Assembly (NCBI RefSeq): GCF_900101475.1
Contig: NZ_FMZV01000005.1
Location: 279,489-343,488 of the forward strand
DNA from: Ruegeria marina
GTDB lineage: Bacteria > Pseudomonadota > Alphaproteobacteria > Rhodobacterales > Rhodobacteraceae
DNA: 64,000 nucleotides
Direction: 5' to 3'
The position numbers and the translations under genes were made by a program. Position 1 is the stretch's first letter, and each line of letters opens with the position of its first letter. Under the pieces are notes generated by a model. It worked only from the letters and a program-made list of their open reading frames with translations. It did not search any database and had not been told where the DNA came from. Shown here piece by piece: positions 25,536 through 34,401 of the stretch.

Positions 25536-26382
25536 AGCGTTTGCCACGCTCCAGCATCTCGCCGGTTCCGATCACTTCGTTCAGTCCGGCAAAGTCGTAC
25601 ATTCGCTCCCTGAACGGTGCAGTGGTGCCATGCGCGTGAAGGCTGCCGTAATAGTCGCGCGCGGCATGGGCCAGCGCCCGCACGATACCGCCGGGAAAGA
25701 TGACAATGCGGAACCCAAGCGCCTGCAAAGCTTCGGCCGAACGGATCGGCGTTGCCCCGCCCTCGACCATGTTGGCCAGCAGGGGCACGCGTGACGCGAA
25801 CCGGTCCGCGATGGCCGAGAGTTGCGTATCGGTCTGCGGGGCCTCGATGAAAAGGACATCGGCGCCGGCGGCCAGGTAGGTTTCGGCGCGCTCCAGCGCC
25901 GTGTCGAACCCTTCGACCGCGATGGCGTCGGTGCGGGCGATGATCAGCGTGTCGTCGGACCGGCGCGCGTCGGCCATGGCGGCGATCTTGCCCGCCATCT
26001 CGGCGGCCGGGATCAGCGCCTTGTCCTTCAGGTGGCCGCAGCGTTTGGGATAGGTCTGGTCCTCGACCTGGAGCGCCGCGGCGCCTGCACGTTCATAGAG
26101 CCGCATGGTACGCTGGGCGTTCAGTGCGTTGCCGAAACCGGTATCGGCGTCGATGATCACCGGCAGGTTGGTCCGGTCGGCGATAAGGCTCATGGTCTCG
26201 GCCATTTCGGTGACCGAGGTCAGGCCGATATCGGGCCGGCCGAGCCGCGTATAGGCAACCGCCGCGCCGCTGAGATAGAGCGCCTCGAACCCCGCCTGCT
26301 CGGCGATCAGCGCGGTCAGGCCATCGTAGATGCCGGGCGCCAGGACGATCCTGTCCGAAAGCAGTCTTGTCCTGAGCGTCAT
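25519..26382 (-). CDS. Isocitrate lyase/PEP mutase family C-C lyase
   Basis: A 287-residue (beta/alpha)8 enzyme. The family Mg site DADTGFGN is at residues 78-85 and the catalytic loop KRCGHL is at 113-118 with the essential Cys115. The Cys loop places it with true lyases (2-methylisocitrate lyase PrpB, 2,3-dimethylmalate lyase, oxaloacetate decarboxylase-like) and not PEP mutase. It should split a 2-hydroxy or branched malate-type acid into pyruvate or glyoxylate plus a second acid. A leuCD-like hydratase pair nearby could supply such a malate. It overlaps the isochorismatase-like gene by ATGA (26379-26382). Confidence 0.87.
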   Translation of the reverse strand: MTLRTRLLSDRIVLAPGIYDGLTALIAEQAGFEALYLSGAAVAYTRLGRPDIGLTSVTEMAETMSLIADRTNLPVIIDADTGFGNALNAQRTMRLYERAGAAALQVEDQTYPKRCGHLKDKALIPAAEMAGKIAAMADARRSDDTLIIARTDAIAVEGFDTALERAETYLAAGADVLFIEAPQTDTQLSAIADRFASRVPLLANMVEGGATPIRSAEALQALGFRIVIFPGGIVRALAHAARDYYGSLHAHGTTAPFRERMYDFAGLNEVIGTGEMLERGKRYDPGQ

Positions 26383-26999
26383 GCCGCGCCCTCCAGCCAG
26401 TCAAGCGCCTCGGTGCAGGTCATCTGATGCGTGACCGTGCCCAGTGACAGCAGGGTGGCGTCGTGGACCTCGTCGCGGAAGGCGGCACAGCCATTGGTCA
26501 GCATCACGGTGTCGATGTCGCGCAGATGCGCGTCGCGCAGGGTCGAGGCGACACCGCCATTGGTGACGATGCCGCCGACGATCAACTGGCGGATGCCCAT
26601 CGCACGCAGGATATATTCCAGCCGGGTCTGGTAGAAGGCGGAATAGGCCACTTTCTCGACCGTGAAATCGGCGGGTTGCAGCGTATCGACCAATTGGTGG
26701 CCGAAACTGCCCGGCGCGAAATCTCCCCGCTTCAGAAAGGGGCGCAGCGCCTTGAGATGGGGCGAGATCAGGGGGTCGCCACCCGGGCCGGGCACCAGCG
26801 TGAACTGGGCCGATATGTAAAGCCCGCCCTTTGCCCTCAGTGCCTGAACCAGTGGCGCGATGCGGGCGGGCAGCGCGGCGATGGCCGCCGCCCCCTGTCC
26901 GGCCCGGCCATAGGCGCCATCGGGATGCAGGAAGTCGTTTTGCAGGTCGATGGTCAGCAGGGCGGTCTGCGTCAGGGTCCAGTCTTTCGGGTCGCTCAT
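26379..26999 (-). CDS. Isochorismatase-like hydrolase with Gly at the cysteine position
   Basis: A 206-residue protein of the isochorismatase/cysteine hydrolase superfamily. The catalytic Asp18 (TIDLQNDF) and Lys116 (VEKVAYSAF) are present. The normal cysteine motif TN-x-C-V reads TNGGVASTLRDA, placing Gly149 where amidohydrolases have Cys. True isochorismatases such as PhzD also have glycine here and cleave a vinyl ether without a thiol nucleophile. An ordinary amidase role such as maleamate hydrolysis is therefore unlikely. It is coupled to hyuA by ATGA overlap (26996-26999). Confidence 0.84.
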   Translation of the reverse strand: MSDPKDWTLTQTALLTIDLQNDFLHPDGAYGRAGQGAAAIAALPARIAPLVQALRAKGGLYISAQFTLVPGPGGDPLISPHLKALRPFLKRGDFAPGSFGHQLVDTLQPADFTVEKVAYSAFYQTRLEYILRAMGIRQLIVGGIVTNGGVASTLRDAHLRDIDTVMLTNGCAAFRDEVHDATLLSLGTVTHQMTCTEALDWLEGAA

Positions 27000-29062
27000 C
27001 TGCCTGCCTCCGGTCCGGTTTCGAGGATGACATTGCCCAGGTGATCGACCCGTCCCACCAGCCCCGGTTCGATCAGAACCGTGGTATCGGGCTGTTCGAG
27101 GATCGCCGGGCCGGAAATTAACGTTCCGACCGGCAACGAGAGGCGGTCGAAGATGGCCGTGTCCTGCCAGCCGGTGCCGAAATGCACCTTGCGGGTGGAT
27201 TTGGGCCGGGCCGGGTCCGTCGCTGTCGGGGCCAGCGTGGCGAGGTCGAACTTGGGCCGCAGGCCGGTGACCGCGCTGCGCAGGTTGAGGATGCGCCGCA
27301 CGCCGCCGGGCAGGAGGCGTCCGAACGTATCGCGATAGACGGCATCGAAAGCAGCGCCGATCTCGTCCTGTGTCGGAGGGTGAACCTTGCCCTCGGCGAC
27401 CGCGACCGGGATCGGCACCGGCACGGTGTGGGTTTGCCCGACATAGGCCATGTCAAGTTCGAACCTCGCCTCGCGCGCCTCGAACCGGGTTCCGGCGGCT
27501 TCCAGCATTGCCATGCCGCGGTCGTGGTGGTCTTGCATCACCGCGCCCAGCGCGCCGGTGTCCAACCCGTCGAGCATGGCGTTGATCGTCTGCACGAAAT
27601 CCTGCCGCATGTCGGCGATCACGCAGCCCAGCGCCGAGGTCACGCCGGGATAGCGCGGCACGATGGCGCGGGCGATTCCCACCTCGGCCAGCATCGCCCC
27701 CGCGTGCAGCGCGCCCCCGCCGCCAAAGGGCATGAAGGCGAATTTCTTGGGGTCGAAGCCGCGCTCGATGCTGACCAGCCGCAAGGCCCCGGCCATGCGC
27801 GAATTGGCGACCCGCAGGATCGCCTCGGCCGCCGCCAGCGTATCCAGTCCCAGCGGCTGCCCGACATGGGCGTCGATGGCGCGCGCGGCGGCCTCGACAT
27901 CGAGCCGCGAAAGCTTGCCGCCGATGGGATTCTCGGGATCGATGCGGCCTAGCACCACGTTGGCATCGGTCACGGTGGGGCGGTCGTTGCCCAGCCCGTA
28001 GGCCACCGGCCCCGGGTCCGAGCCCGCGCTTTCCGGGCCGATGTTCAGCAGTCCGCCCCTGTCGACCCAGGCGATGGAGCCGCCGCCCGCGCCAATGGTG
28101 GTAATCTCGATCATCGGGGTCCGCACCACCATGCCGAAGTCGATCGAGGTTTGCGGTGCCAGCATCGACCGTCCCTCGGCGATCAGCGAGACATCGAAAC
28201 TGGTGCCGCCCATGTCGCCGGTGATCACGTTGTCGAACCCGGCTGAACGGGCGATATAGCCTGCGGCGATCACCCCTGCCGCCGGACCCGACAGGGCGGT
28301 GCGGATCGGGAAACGGCAGGCGGTGTCAACGTCCATGACCCCGCCATTCGACTGCACGATCATGAATTCGCCGCCGAACCCGGCCTTGTCGAGCGCATCC
28401 CCCAGCCGCCCGAGATAGCCCGAGACCTCGGGTTGCAGATAGGCGTTGAGCGCGGTGGTCGAGAACCGCTCGTATTCGCGGATCTCGGGCAGGATCTCGG
28501 AGGAGGCCGAGACATGTTCGTTGGGCCAGATCTCGCGTAGCGCGGCCACGGCCGCCGCCTCGTTGGCGGGGTTGGCATAGGCATTGGCGAACAAGACCGC
28601 AACGGCGACGCAGCCCCGGTCTTGCAGCTGCCGGGCGGCGGCGCGCACTGCGTCAAGGTCCACGGGCGTGCGGATGGTGCCATCCGCCAGCGTGCGTTCG
28701 GGTACCTCCAGCCGGTCGCGCCGGTCCACCACCGGCTCGAAATTGCCGCGCAGGCCCCAGGTGCGGGGCCGGTCGCGGCGGCGCATTTCCAGCACGTCGC
28801 GCAGCCCTTCCGTGCAGATCACCCCCGTCCGGGCGCCCTTGCGTTCGAGCAGGGCGTTGGTGCCCGCCGTGGTGCCATGCACCACCACGCCGACGCCGCC
28901 GATATCGGCGACCGCTTCGGTGATACCCTGAAGGAAACCCGACGACTGGTCGGGGCGCGAGGTCGGCACCTTGCCGACGCGGGCCGATCCGTCGCTTTCA
29001 TCCAGGACGAAGATATCCGTGAAGGTGCCGCCGACATCGACGCCGATCATCTTGCCACTCAT
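26996..29062 (-). CDS. hyuA: Hydantoinase/oxoprolinase A-type subunit (HyuA family)
   Basis: A 688-residue member of the ATP-dependent hydantoinase/5-oxoprolinase/acetone carboxylase beta family. The N-terminal phosphate loop GVDVGGTFTDIF is followed by the HGTTAGTNALLERKGA segment and the GDMGGTSFDVSLI motif of the actin-like ATPase fold. It phosphorylates or activates a cyclic amide, imide or ketone with the HyuB partner encoded immediately upstream. It overlaps that gene by ATGA (29059-29062). Substrates in this family are diverse, so only the class of chemistry is supported. Confidence 0.9.
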   Translation of the reverse strand: MSGKMIGVDVGGTFTDIFVLDESDGSARVGKVPTSRPDQSSGFLQGITEAVADIGGVGVVVHGTTAGTNALLERKGARTGVICTEGLRDVLEMRRRDRPRTWGLRGNFEPVVDRRDRLEVPERTLADGTIRTPVDLDAVRAAARQLQDRGCVAVAVLFANAYANPANEAAAVAALREIWPNEHVSASSEILPEIREYERFSTTALNAYLQPEVSGYLGRLGDALDKAGFGGEFMIVQSNGGVMDVDTACRFPIRTALSGPAAGVIAAGYIARSAGFDNVITGDMGGTSFDVSLIAEGRSMLAPQTSIDFGMVVRTPMIEITTIGAGGGSIAWVDRGGLLNIGPESAGSDPGPVAYGLGNDRPTVTDANVVLGRIDPENPIGGKLSRLDVEAAARAIDAHVGQPLGLDTLAAAEAILRVANSRMAGALRLVSIERGFDPKKFAFMPFGGGGALHAGAMLAEVGIARAIVPRYPGVTSALGCVIADMRQDFVQTINAMLDGLDTGALGAVMQDHHDRGMAMLEAAGTRFEAREARFELDMAYVGQTHTVPVPIPVAVAEGKVHPPTQDEIGAAFDAVYRDTFGRLLPGGVRRILNLRSAVTGLRPKFDLATLAPTATDPARPKSTRKVHFGTGWQDTAIFDRLSLPVGTLISGPAILEQPDTTVLIEPGLVGRVDHLGNVILETGPEAGR

Positions 29063-30753
29063 CGGGTTGCCTCGCGCCAGGTGCTGCCATAAAGGCGGTC
29101 GGCCTCGGCCGCGCTCAGATAGTCGCGCGCCACGTCCAGCGCCACGGCGGCCGGGTCGCGTTCAGAGGGCGGCCCGTAGCCGCCGCCACCGGGGGTTTCC
29201 AGCCGCACCGCCTCGCCCTGTTTCAGGCGGATGCCGCGCATCTTCGACACCAGCGGCGGGTGCGGCCACTCCGTGTCCTGCTGGTAGGAGAACACGTTCA
29301 GCGCGCCCTCCTGCCCACCGGCCACGCCCTTGGGGGCAAAGCGGCCGCGCTCGCCGAACAGAAAACCTTCGGCGCCGTTTTCCTCCAGCACCTCGATCTC
29401 GTAGACCGCGCCCAGCCCGCCGCGATGCCGACCCGCGCCGGCGCTGTCGCGCCGCAGCGCCCATTGCCGGAACATCACCGGATAGGCGGCTTCAAGGATT
29501 TCCAGAGGCGGGATGGTCGCAGTCGAGATCGGCGCATTGCCGTGGTTCAGCCCGTCGCCTTCGGGCGATCCGCCATGGCCGCCGCCGTAGAAGCTGAACA
29601 TTACCCATGGCTTGCCGTTGCTGCGCCGCCCGGCGATCGAGAGCGCATTGATGGTGCCATAGGCATTGGCCACCACCCGGTCCGGCACCGCCTGGGCAAA
29701 TGCGCAGAATACCACGTCGATCATTCGCAGGATGGTTTCGGTATAGCCGCCTGTGGGGGCTGGAAATTCCGCCGACAGAATCGAGCCCTGAGGGACAGTA
29801 ACGTCGATGGGTCGCATGACGCCCGCATTGGCGGGCAGGAGCGGAAAGATATGCTTGATCGCCACGTATACGGTCGCAATCGTGGTGGGAAGCGCGATGT
29901 TGACGGGGCCCGCGCATTTCGGGGCCGAGCCGGTGAAATCCAGATGCATCCGGTCGCCGGTGACGCTCAGCGCCACCTTGATCGGCAGGGGCGTGTCGGC
30001 AATTCCGTCGTTGTCCAGAAAATCCTCGGCCTCCCAGCGCCCGTCGGGAATGGCCGCGAGCTCCGAGCGCATCAATAGTTCCGCCCGGGTGCCCAGCGCG
30101 ACAAGCGCGGCCTGCACCGTGTCGGCGCCGTACTCATCCAACAGCTCGTCCATCCGCCGCGCGCCCAGATCCAGCGCGCCCAACTGGCCGTTCAGATCGC
30201 CCTGCGCCGATTGCGGCAGGCGGGTGTTGCGCAGCAGGATGTCGATGATGTCCTGGTTGACCACGCCCGCACGGGCCAGCCGCACCGGGGGCAGCACGAA
30301 CGCCTCCTGGAACACCTCGGTGGCGGCGGGGTTGTAATTGCCCGGCACCGCGCCGCCGACATCGTGCCAATGCCCGACCGAGGCCAGCCAGCAGAACAGT
30401 TTCCCTTCGCGGAAATAGGGGCGCACCAGGCGCATGTCGCTCAGATGCGTACCGCCGATATGGGCATCGTTGAAGATGAAGATGTCGCCATCGGCCAGGT
30501 CGCCGTCCTTGGTCGTCTTCTCGATCACCGCCTTCACGGCAAAGGACATGACACCGACAAAGATCGGCAGGCCCGACTTGCCCTGCACCAGCGTGTCGCC
30601 GGTTTCGGCGTGATAGAGGCCATGGCTGGCGTCATGCGCCTCGGCGATGATCGGGTTGAAGGCAGCGCGGAACAGGGTCGCGTCCATCTCGTCGGCGATC
30701 TGTTCCATACGCCCGGCCAGCACCGACAGGGTGATCGGGTCGATTTCGCTCAT
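29059..30753 (-). CDS. hyuB: Hydantoinase/oxoprolinase B-type subunit (HyuB family)
   Basis: A 564-residue HyuB/acetone carboxylase alpha family protein. The typical start DPITLSVLAGRMEQIADEMDATLFR is followed by FIFNDAHIGGTHLSDM and the C-terminal ETPGGGGYGPPSERDP glycine-rich end. It forms the catalytic complex with HyuA. The chosen ATG at 30753 overlaps the tautomerase-fusion stop (30750-30753). Length and motifs match intact family members. Confidence 0.9.
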   Translation of the reverse strand: MSEIDPITLSVLAGRMEQIADEMDATLFRAAFNPIIAEAHDASHGLYHAETGDTLVQGKSGLPIFVGVMSFAVKAVIEKTTKDGDLADGDIFIFNDAHIGGTHLSDMRLVRPYFREGKLFCWLASVGHWHDVGGAVPGNYNPAATEVFQEAFVLPPVRLARAGVVNQDIIDILLRNTRLPQSAQGDLNGQLGALDLGARRMDELLDEYGADTVQAALVALGTRAELLMRSELAAIPDGRWEAEDFLDNDGIADTPLPIKVALSVTGDRMHLDFTGSAPKCAGPVNIALPTTIATVYVAIKHIFPLLPANAGVMRPIDVTVPQGSILSAEFPAPTGGYTETILRMIDVVFCAFAQAVPDRVVANAYGTINALSIAGRRSNGKPWVMFSFYGGGHGGSPEGDGLNHGNAPISTATIPPLEILEAAYPVMFRQWALRRDSAGAGRHRGGLGAVYEIEVLEENGAEGFLFGERGRFAPKGVAGGQEGALNVFSYQQDTEWPHPPLVSKMRGIRLKQGEAVRLETPGGGGYGPPSERDPAAVALDVARDYLSAAEADRLYGSTWREATR

Positions 30754-31316
30754 GTGCGCCCCCGTACTTCGGCCATGTCGTTCCAGACGTCCTGACGGGT
30801 GATCCGGCCTGCCACCAGTTCGAACCGGTCGATGAAGCGGATGCCGGAAAATGCGGAGCCATCCAGCCATTCGCCCGACAGCGTGCCGTAGCAATAGACA
30901 ACCGCCGCGTCGGCCGCGCCGGGCATGGCGTCGAACCCGTCATAGGTCTTGGTCACGAACCGGTATCGCGGCGCGGCCCAGGCGACGAGGTCGGACAACT
31001 CGGTCATCGGGCCGGTGCCGGGAAACTGCATCAAGAACCCATCCCCCTGCATGGCGCGGGCGGTGTCGAGATCGCGTGCCTCCATCGCGGCCAGATAGCG
31101 GCGCACCACCTCGGCCGGGTCGGGCAGGGCGGGAGCGGGCGTCTTGGTGGTGCGGCCCCGGAAATAGGCATCTGGCGCCATCTCGTGGATCATCACCACC
31201 ACGCCCTCGGGTGCTGCGGGAACGACAAAGCGGACCGCATCCGTCAGCGCGTGTCCCAGGCGGCGCTTGTCCTCTTCGCCATATCCTTCGATCAGGTGCA
31301 GTTCGACCACCGGCAT
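30750..31316 (-). CDS. 4-oxalocrotonate tautomerase domain fused to an NTF2/SnoaL-like domain
   Basis: A 188-residue two-domain protein. Residues 1-60 resemble the 4-oxalocrotonate tautomerase family: the mature protein would start with the catalytic proline (MPVVELHLIEGY), followed by the helix EEDKRRLGHALTDAV and VVVMIHEM. Residues about 66-188 look like an SnoaL/NTF2 fold (VRRYLAAMEARDLDTARAM ... RFELVAGRITRQDVWND). Both parts suit enol/keto isomerisation of a small acid. The fusion is unusual. It is the first gene of the minus-strand catabolic operon and diverges from a GntR regulator. Confidence 0.8.
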   Translation of the reverse strand: MPVVELHLIEGYGEEDKRRLGHALTDAVRFVVPAAPEGVVVMIHEMAPDAYFRGRTTKTPAPALPDPAEVVRRYLAAMEARDLDTARAMQGDGFLMQFPGTGPMTELSDLVAWAAPRYRFVTKTYDGFDAMPGAADAAVVYCYGTLSGEWLDGSAFSGIRFIDRFELVAGRITRQDVWNDMAEVRGRT

Positions 31317-31340
31317 CGCATCCCTCCCCGGATGGAAAGC

Positions 31341-31358
31341 TGTATCATTGATAATACA
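31341..31358. promoter_or_regulatory. Palindrome in the GntR/tautomerase intergenic gap
   Basis: TGTATCATTGATAATACA has TGTAT/ATACA outer arms and 14 of 18 symmetric positions. It lies in the 92-base gap between the divergent minus operon and the GntR gene. HutC-type GntR regulators often bind such A/T-rich palindromes near their own promoter. Confidence 0.55.
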
Positions 31359-31408
31359 ATTAACCAGGATATAGTGAGAGGCAATTCTTTCCTTTCAAAC
31401 GGCCGAAA

Positions 31409-32227
31409 ATGGCAGAAGCAGGGATACAAACCGGAGGCGGGGCGCGGTTGCCCACGGGCGCGAAATCGCGCCGGGTCTACCTGTCGCTGCTGGAACGGAT
31501 TTCCGCCGGTCGGCTGGAGCCAAGCCAGAAACTGCCGGGCGAAGAACAGCTTGCCGAGGATTTCGGAGTATCTCGCGTGACCGTGCGCCGGGCTCTCGAT
31601 GCTCTGGCGGAAAACGGGTTTCTGACGCGGCGCGCGGGGAGCGGTACCCGTGTCCGGCCCCGTTCAACGGCGCCACAGCAAGTCACGATGGATTTCTCGA
31701 CCCTGCTGCCACAACTGGTGGAAATCGGGCGCAAGACCGAGGTGCGGCTGTTGTCGAGCCGTATCGACCAGCCACCGGAACACGTGGCGCGGGCGCTGGG
31801 GCTGGAACCGGGCGAGACGGTGCAGATCGCCCGGCGGACCCGCAGTATAGGCGGGACAGCCTATTCTCACCTTACCACCTTTGTTCCCGCTCGGATCGCA
31901 GCGGGCATATCGGATGCCGATCTGTCCAGTGAACCGCTGCATGTGCTGCTGGAACGCAATGGTGTGAAAATCGCCGACGCCCGGCAGTCCGTATCCGCCG
32001 CCCTTGCGGGGCCCGAGGTGGCCGCGACGCTCGGCGTGCCCGAAGGCTCGGCGCTGTTGTCGTTGGACCGGATCGTTCGCGATGCCGGGGGGCGGGGGGT
32101 CGAGTTCCTGTCCGGTCTCTACCGCCCGGACATGTTCCGCCTCGACATGAGCCTGACGCGGGTGGACCATGGAGGAGGCCGCCATTGGGAGCCGGCCATT
32201 ACCCCGCTGGAGGAGACGCCCCGATGA
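31409..32227 (+). CDS. GntR family transcriptional regulator, HutC (UTRA) subfamily
   Basis: A 272-residue regulator. Residues about 20-90 form the GntR winged helix (RISAGRLEPSQKLPGEEQLA, then VSRVTVRRALDALAENGFL and RRAGSGTRV). Residues about 110-255 form the UTRA ligand-binding domain. It is translationally coupled to the leuC-like gene by ATGA (32224-32227), so it is the first gene of that operon. It diverges from the long catabolic operon and probably represses both until a pathway acid accumulates. Confidence 0.9.
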   Translation: MAEAGIQTGGGARLPTGAKSRRVYLSLLERISAGRLEPSQKLPGEEQLAEDFGVSRVTVRRALDALAENGFLTRRAGSGTRVRPRSTAPQQVTMDFSTLLPQLVEIGRKTEVRLLSSRIDQPPEHVARALGLEPGETVQIARRTRSIGGTAYSHLTTFVPARIAAGISDADLSSEPLHVLLERNGVKIADARQSVSAALAGPEVAATLGVPEGSALLSLDRIVRDAGGRGVEFLSGLYRPDMFRLDMSLTRVDHGGGRHWEPAITPLEETPR

Positions 32228-33630
32228 ATGCTCCGCTGACCCTGCTGGACAGGCTCTGGTCGCTGCACGAGGTGCATCAGGGCGAGGACGGCACCTCGCT
32301 GCTCTGGGTCGACCGGCATCTGGTGCACGAGGGATCGCACCACGCCTTTGCAAAACTGGCCGAGCGGGGTCTGCCGGTGGCCGAACCCGGACTGACCTTT
32401 GCGGTGGTAGATCATTATGCGCCGACGCGCAGGACGGGTCCGATGGCCGATCCGGCGATTGCCCGGATGATCGACACCCTGCGCGGCAATGCCACCCGGC
32501 ATGGGCTGCGGCTGTTTGACCTCGAAGACCCCGATCAGGGGATCGTGCATGTGGTCGGGCCGGAACAGGGCCTGACGCTGCCCGGCCTGCTGATCACCTG
32601 CGGGGACAGCCATACCTCGACCCATGGGGCGTTCGGCGCGCTGGCCTTTGGCATAGGGGCGACCGAAGTCGCCCATGTCCTGGCCACTCAGACAATCTGG
32701 CAGCGCAAGCCGCAGGCGTTGCGGATCACCGTCGACGGTGATTTGCCGCCCGGTGTTTCGGCCAAGGACATCGCGCTGAACTGGATCGCGCGGCTTGGGG
32801 CGGATGGGGCCCAAGGCCATGCCGTGGAATATGCCGGCAGCGCCGTCCGGAACCTTTCGATGGAGGGCCGGATGACCCTGTGCAACCTGACCATCGAGGG
32901 GGGCGGCCGCATGGGTATGGTGGCGCCGGATGACACGACATTTGCCTATATGCGCGGCAGGCCCCATGCCCCGCACGGCGACGATTGGCAAAGAGTGCTG
33001 GACAACTGGCGCAATCTGGCGAGCGATGCCGATGCCCGGTTCGACCGCGATGTCGCACTCTCGGCGGAGCAAATCGCGCCCATCGTGACCTGGGGCACCA
33101 GCCCGGAACAGGCCCTGCCCATCGACGCGCTGGTGCCGGACCCCGAGGGCCTGCCGCCTGCCAAGGCACAGGCCGCCCGCGCCGCGCTCGACTACATGGG
33201 GCTTGTGCCGGGGCGGCCGCTTGCAGGCACACCGGTCGACCAGATCTTCATCGGGTCCTGCACAAATGGCCGGATCGAGGACCTGCGCGCCGCCGCCGCG
33301 GTGCTGGCCGGGCGCAAGGCGCGGGTGCCCGGGCTGGTGTCGCCCGGATCGGCGCGGGTCAAGGCGCAGGCCGAACAGGAGGGGCTCGACCGGATATTCG
33401 TCGAGGCGGGGCTCGAATGGGTCGCGTCGGGCTGTTCCATGTGTGTCGGTATGAACGGTGATCTTGTCGAGGCGGGGAAGAGATGCGCCTCGTCCACCAA
33501 CCGCAATTTTCGCGGCCGTCAGGGCAAGGGCGCGCGCACGCATCTGATGTCGCCCGCCATGGTGGCGGCGGCAGCCGTCACCGGAACGCTGAGCGACGTA
33601 AGGCCGCTGTTGAAGGGGAGGGCGCTCTGA
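32224..33630 (+). CDS. Aconitase-family dehydratase large subunit, LeuC-like
   Basis: A 468-residue large subunit of the isopropylmalate isomerase family. It has the signatures CGDSHTSTHGAFGALAFGIG and GSCTNGRIEDLRAAA, and the C-terminal cluster cysteines in GCSMCVGMN. These are the three [4Fe-4S] ligand regions of aconitases. It resembles LeuC, but the operon (GntR, hyuAB and a C-C lyase nearby) argues for a catabolic hydratase acting on maleate, citraconate or dimethylmaleate. That role is inference. The stop and next start share one base at 33630. Confidence 0.9.
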   Translation: MNAPLTLLDRLWSLHEVHQGEDGTSLLWVDRHLVHEGSHHAFAKLAERGLPVAEPGLTFAVVDHYAPTRRTGPMADPAIARMIDTLRGNATRHGLRLFDLEDPDQGIVHVVGPEQGLTLPGLLITCGDSHTSTHGAFGALAFGIGATEVAHVLATQTIWQRKPQALRITVDGDLPPGVSAKDIALNWIARLGADGAQGHAVEYAGSAVRNLSMEGRMTLCNLTIEGGGRMGMVAPDDTTFAYMRGRPHAPHGDDWQRVLDNWRNLASDADARFDRDVALSAEQIAPIVTWGTSPEQALPIDALVPDPEGLPPAKAQAARAALDYMGLVPGRPLAGTPVDQIFIGSCTNGRIEDLRAAAAVLAGRKARVPGLVSPGSARVKAQAEQEGLDRIFVEAGLEWVASGCSMCVGMNGDLVEAGKRCASSTNRNFRGRQGKGARTHLMSPAMVAAAAVTGTLSDVRPLLKGRAL

Positions 33631-34247
33631 TGGCCGGATGGACCGTGACCCGTGGCAAGGCGGTGTTGCTGCCGATGGCCAATATCGACACCGACCAGCT
33701 GATCCCGGCGCGCTTCATGTCGACCCCGCGCACGCAGGGCTATGGCCGGTTCCTGCTGCATGATGTCCGGCGCAATGCCCGGGGTGAGCCGGCCCCCGAT
33801 TTTCCGCTCAACGCCCATCCGGACGCAACCATCCTGGTGGCGGGGCGCAATTTCGGCAGCGGTTCATCGCGCGAAGCGGCGGTCTATGCGCTTGTCGATG
33901 CCGGTGTGCGTGTTGTCGCGGCGCCAAGCTTTGGCGATATTTTCGCGGGAAATGCGGTCAACAACGGTCTGCTGCCGGCCAGGGTGGCCGAGGCCGATGC
34001 GGCCTTGTTGACAAAGGTCCTGTCGACCGGGACAGCACAGGGTGCTGCCGATCTGGGGGCCAGGCTGCTGACGATCGCGGACCTGTCGGTGCCTTTCGAA
34101 CTGGATGAGGTCTGGCGGACCAAGCTGTTGAACGGCTGGGACGATATCGACCTGACCCGGCAGCATTCGACGGAAATCGCCGCCTATCGTGCCCGCATCC
34201 AGTCTGATCCGGGCCGCTTTCCGGATGACAATGCCGTGCGTTCCTAG
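33630..34247 (+). CDS. Aconitase-family dehydratase small subunit, LeuD-like
   Basis: A 205-residue swivelling-domain subunit. NIDTDQLIPARFM and the substrate-binding loop AGRNFGSGSSREAAVYAL are typical of LeuD. It completes the LeuCD-like hydratase with the preceding gene, with which it is translationally coupled (TGATG). Length matches LeuD. The same reservation about substrate applies: a leucine biosynthetic role is not supported by neighbours, since no leuB or leuA is present. Confidence 0.9.
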   Translation: MAGWTVTRGKAVLLPMANIDTDQLIPARFMSTPRTQGYGRFLLHDVRRNARGEPAPDFPLNAHPDATILVAGRNFGSGSSREAAVYALVDAGVRVVAAPSFGDIFAGNAVNNGLLPARVAEADAALLTKVLSTGTAQGAADLGARLLTIADLSVPFELDEVWRTKLLNGWDDIDLTRQHSTEIAAYRARIQSDPGRFPDDNAVRS

Positions 34248-34401
34248 CGACTGGCAAGCGGCGTGTGGTGTATCGCCGCCCCGTGTTCCGGCATTTGCCC
34301 GCCTGCCTTGCTGAAGCGTGCCATGCAGTCCTAGACTGGCCCCGGGCACATGTGTGTCGCTGGGCAGGCTTATCGCCCGAAGGTAGCCGAAAGGTGCGGT
34401 C

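Noticed and set aside
32224..34247. leuCD as leucine biosynthesis genes
   Set aside because: The subunits match LeuC/LeuD in form, but no other leu gene is present and the operon starts with a GntR regulator beside catabolic genes, so the biosynthetic names were not assigned.
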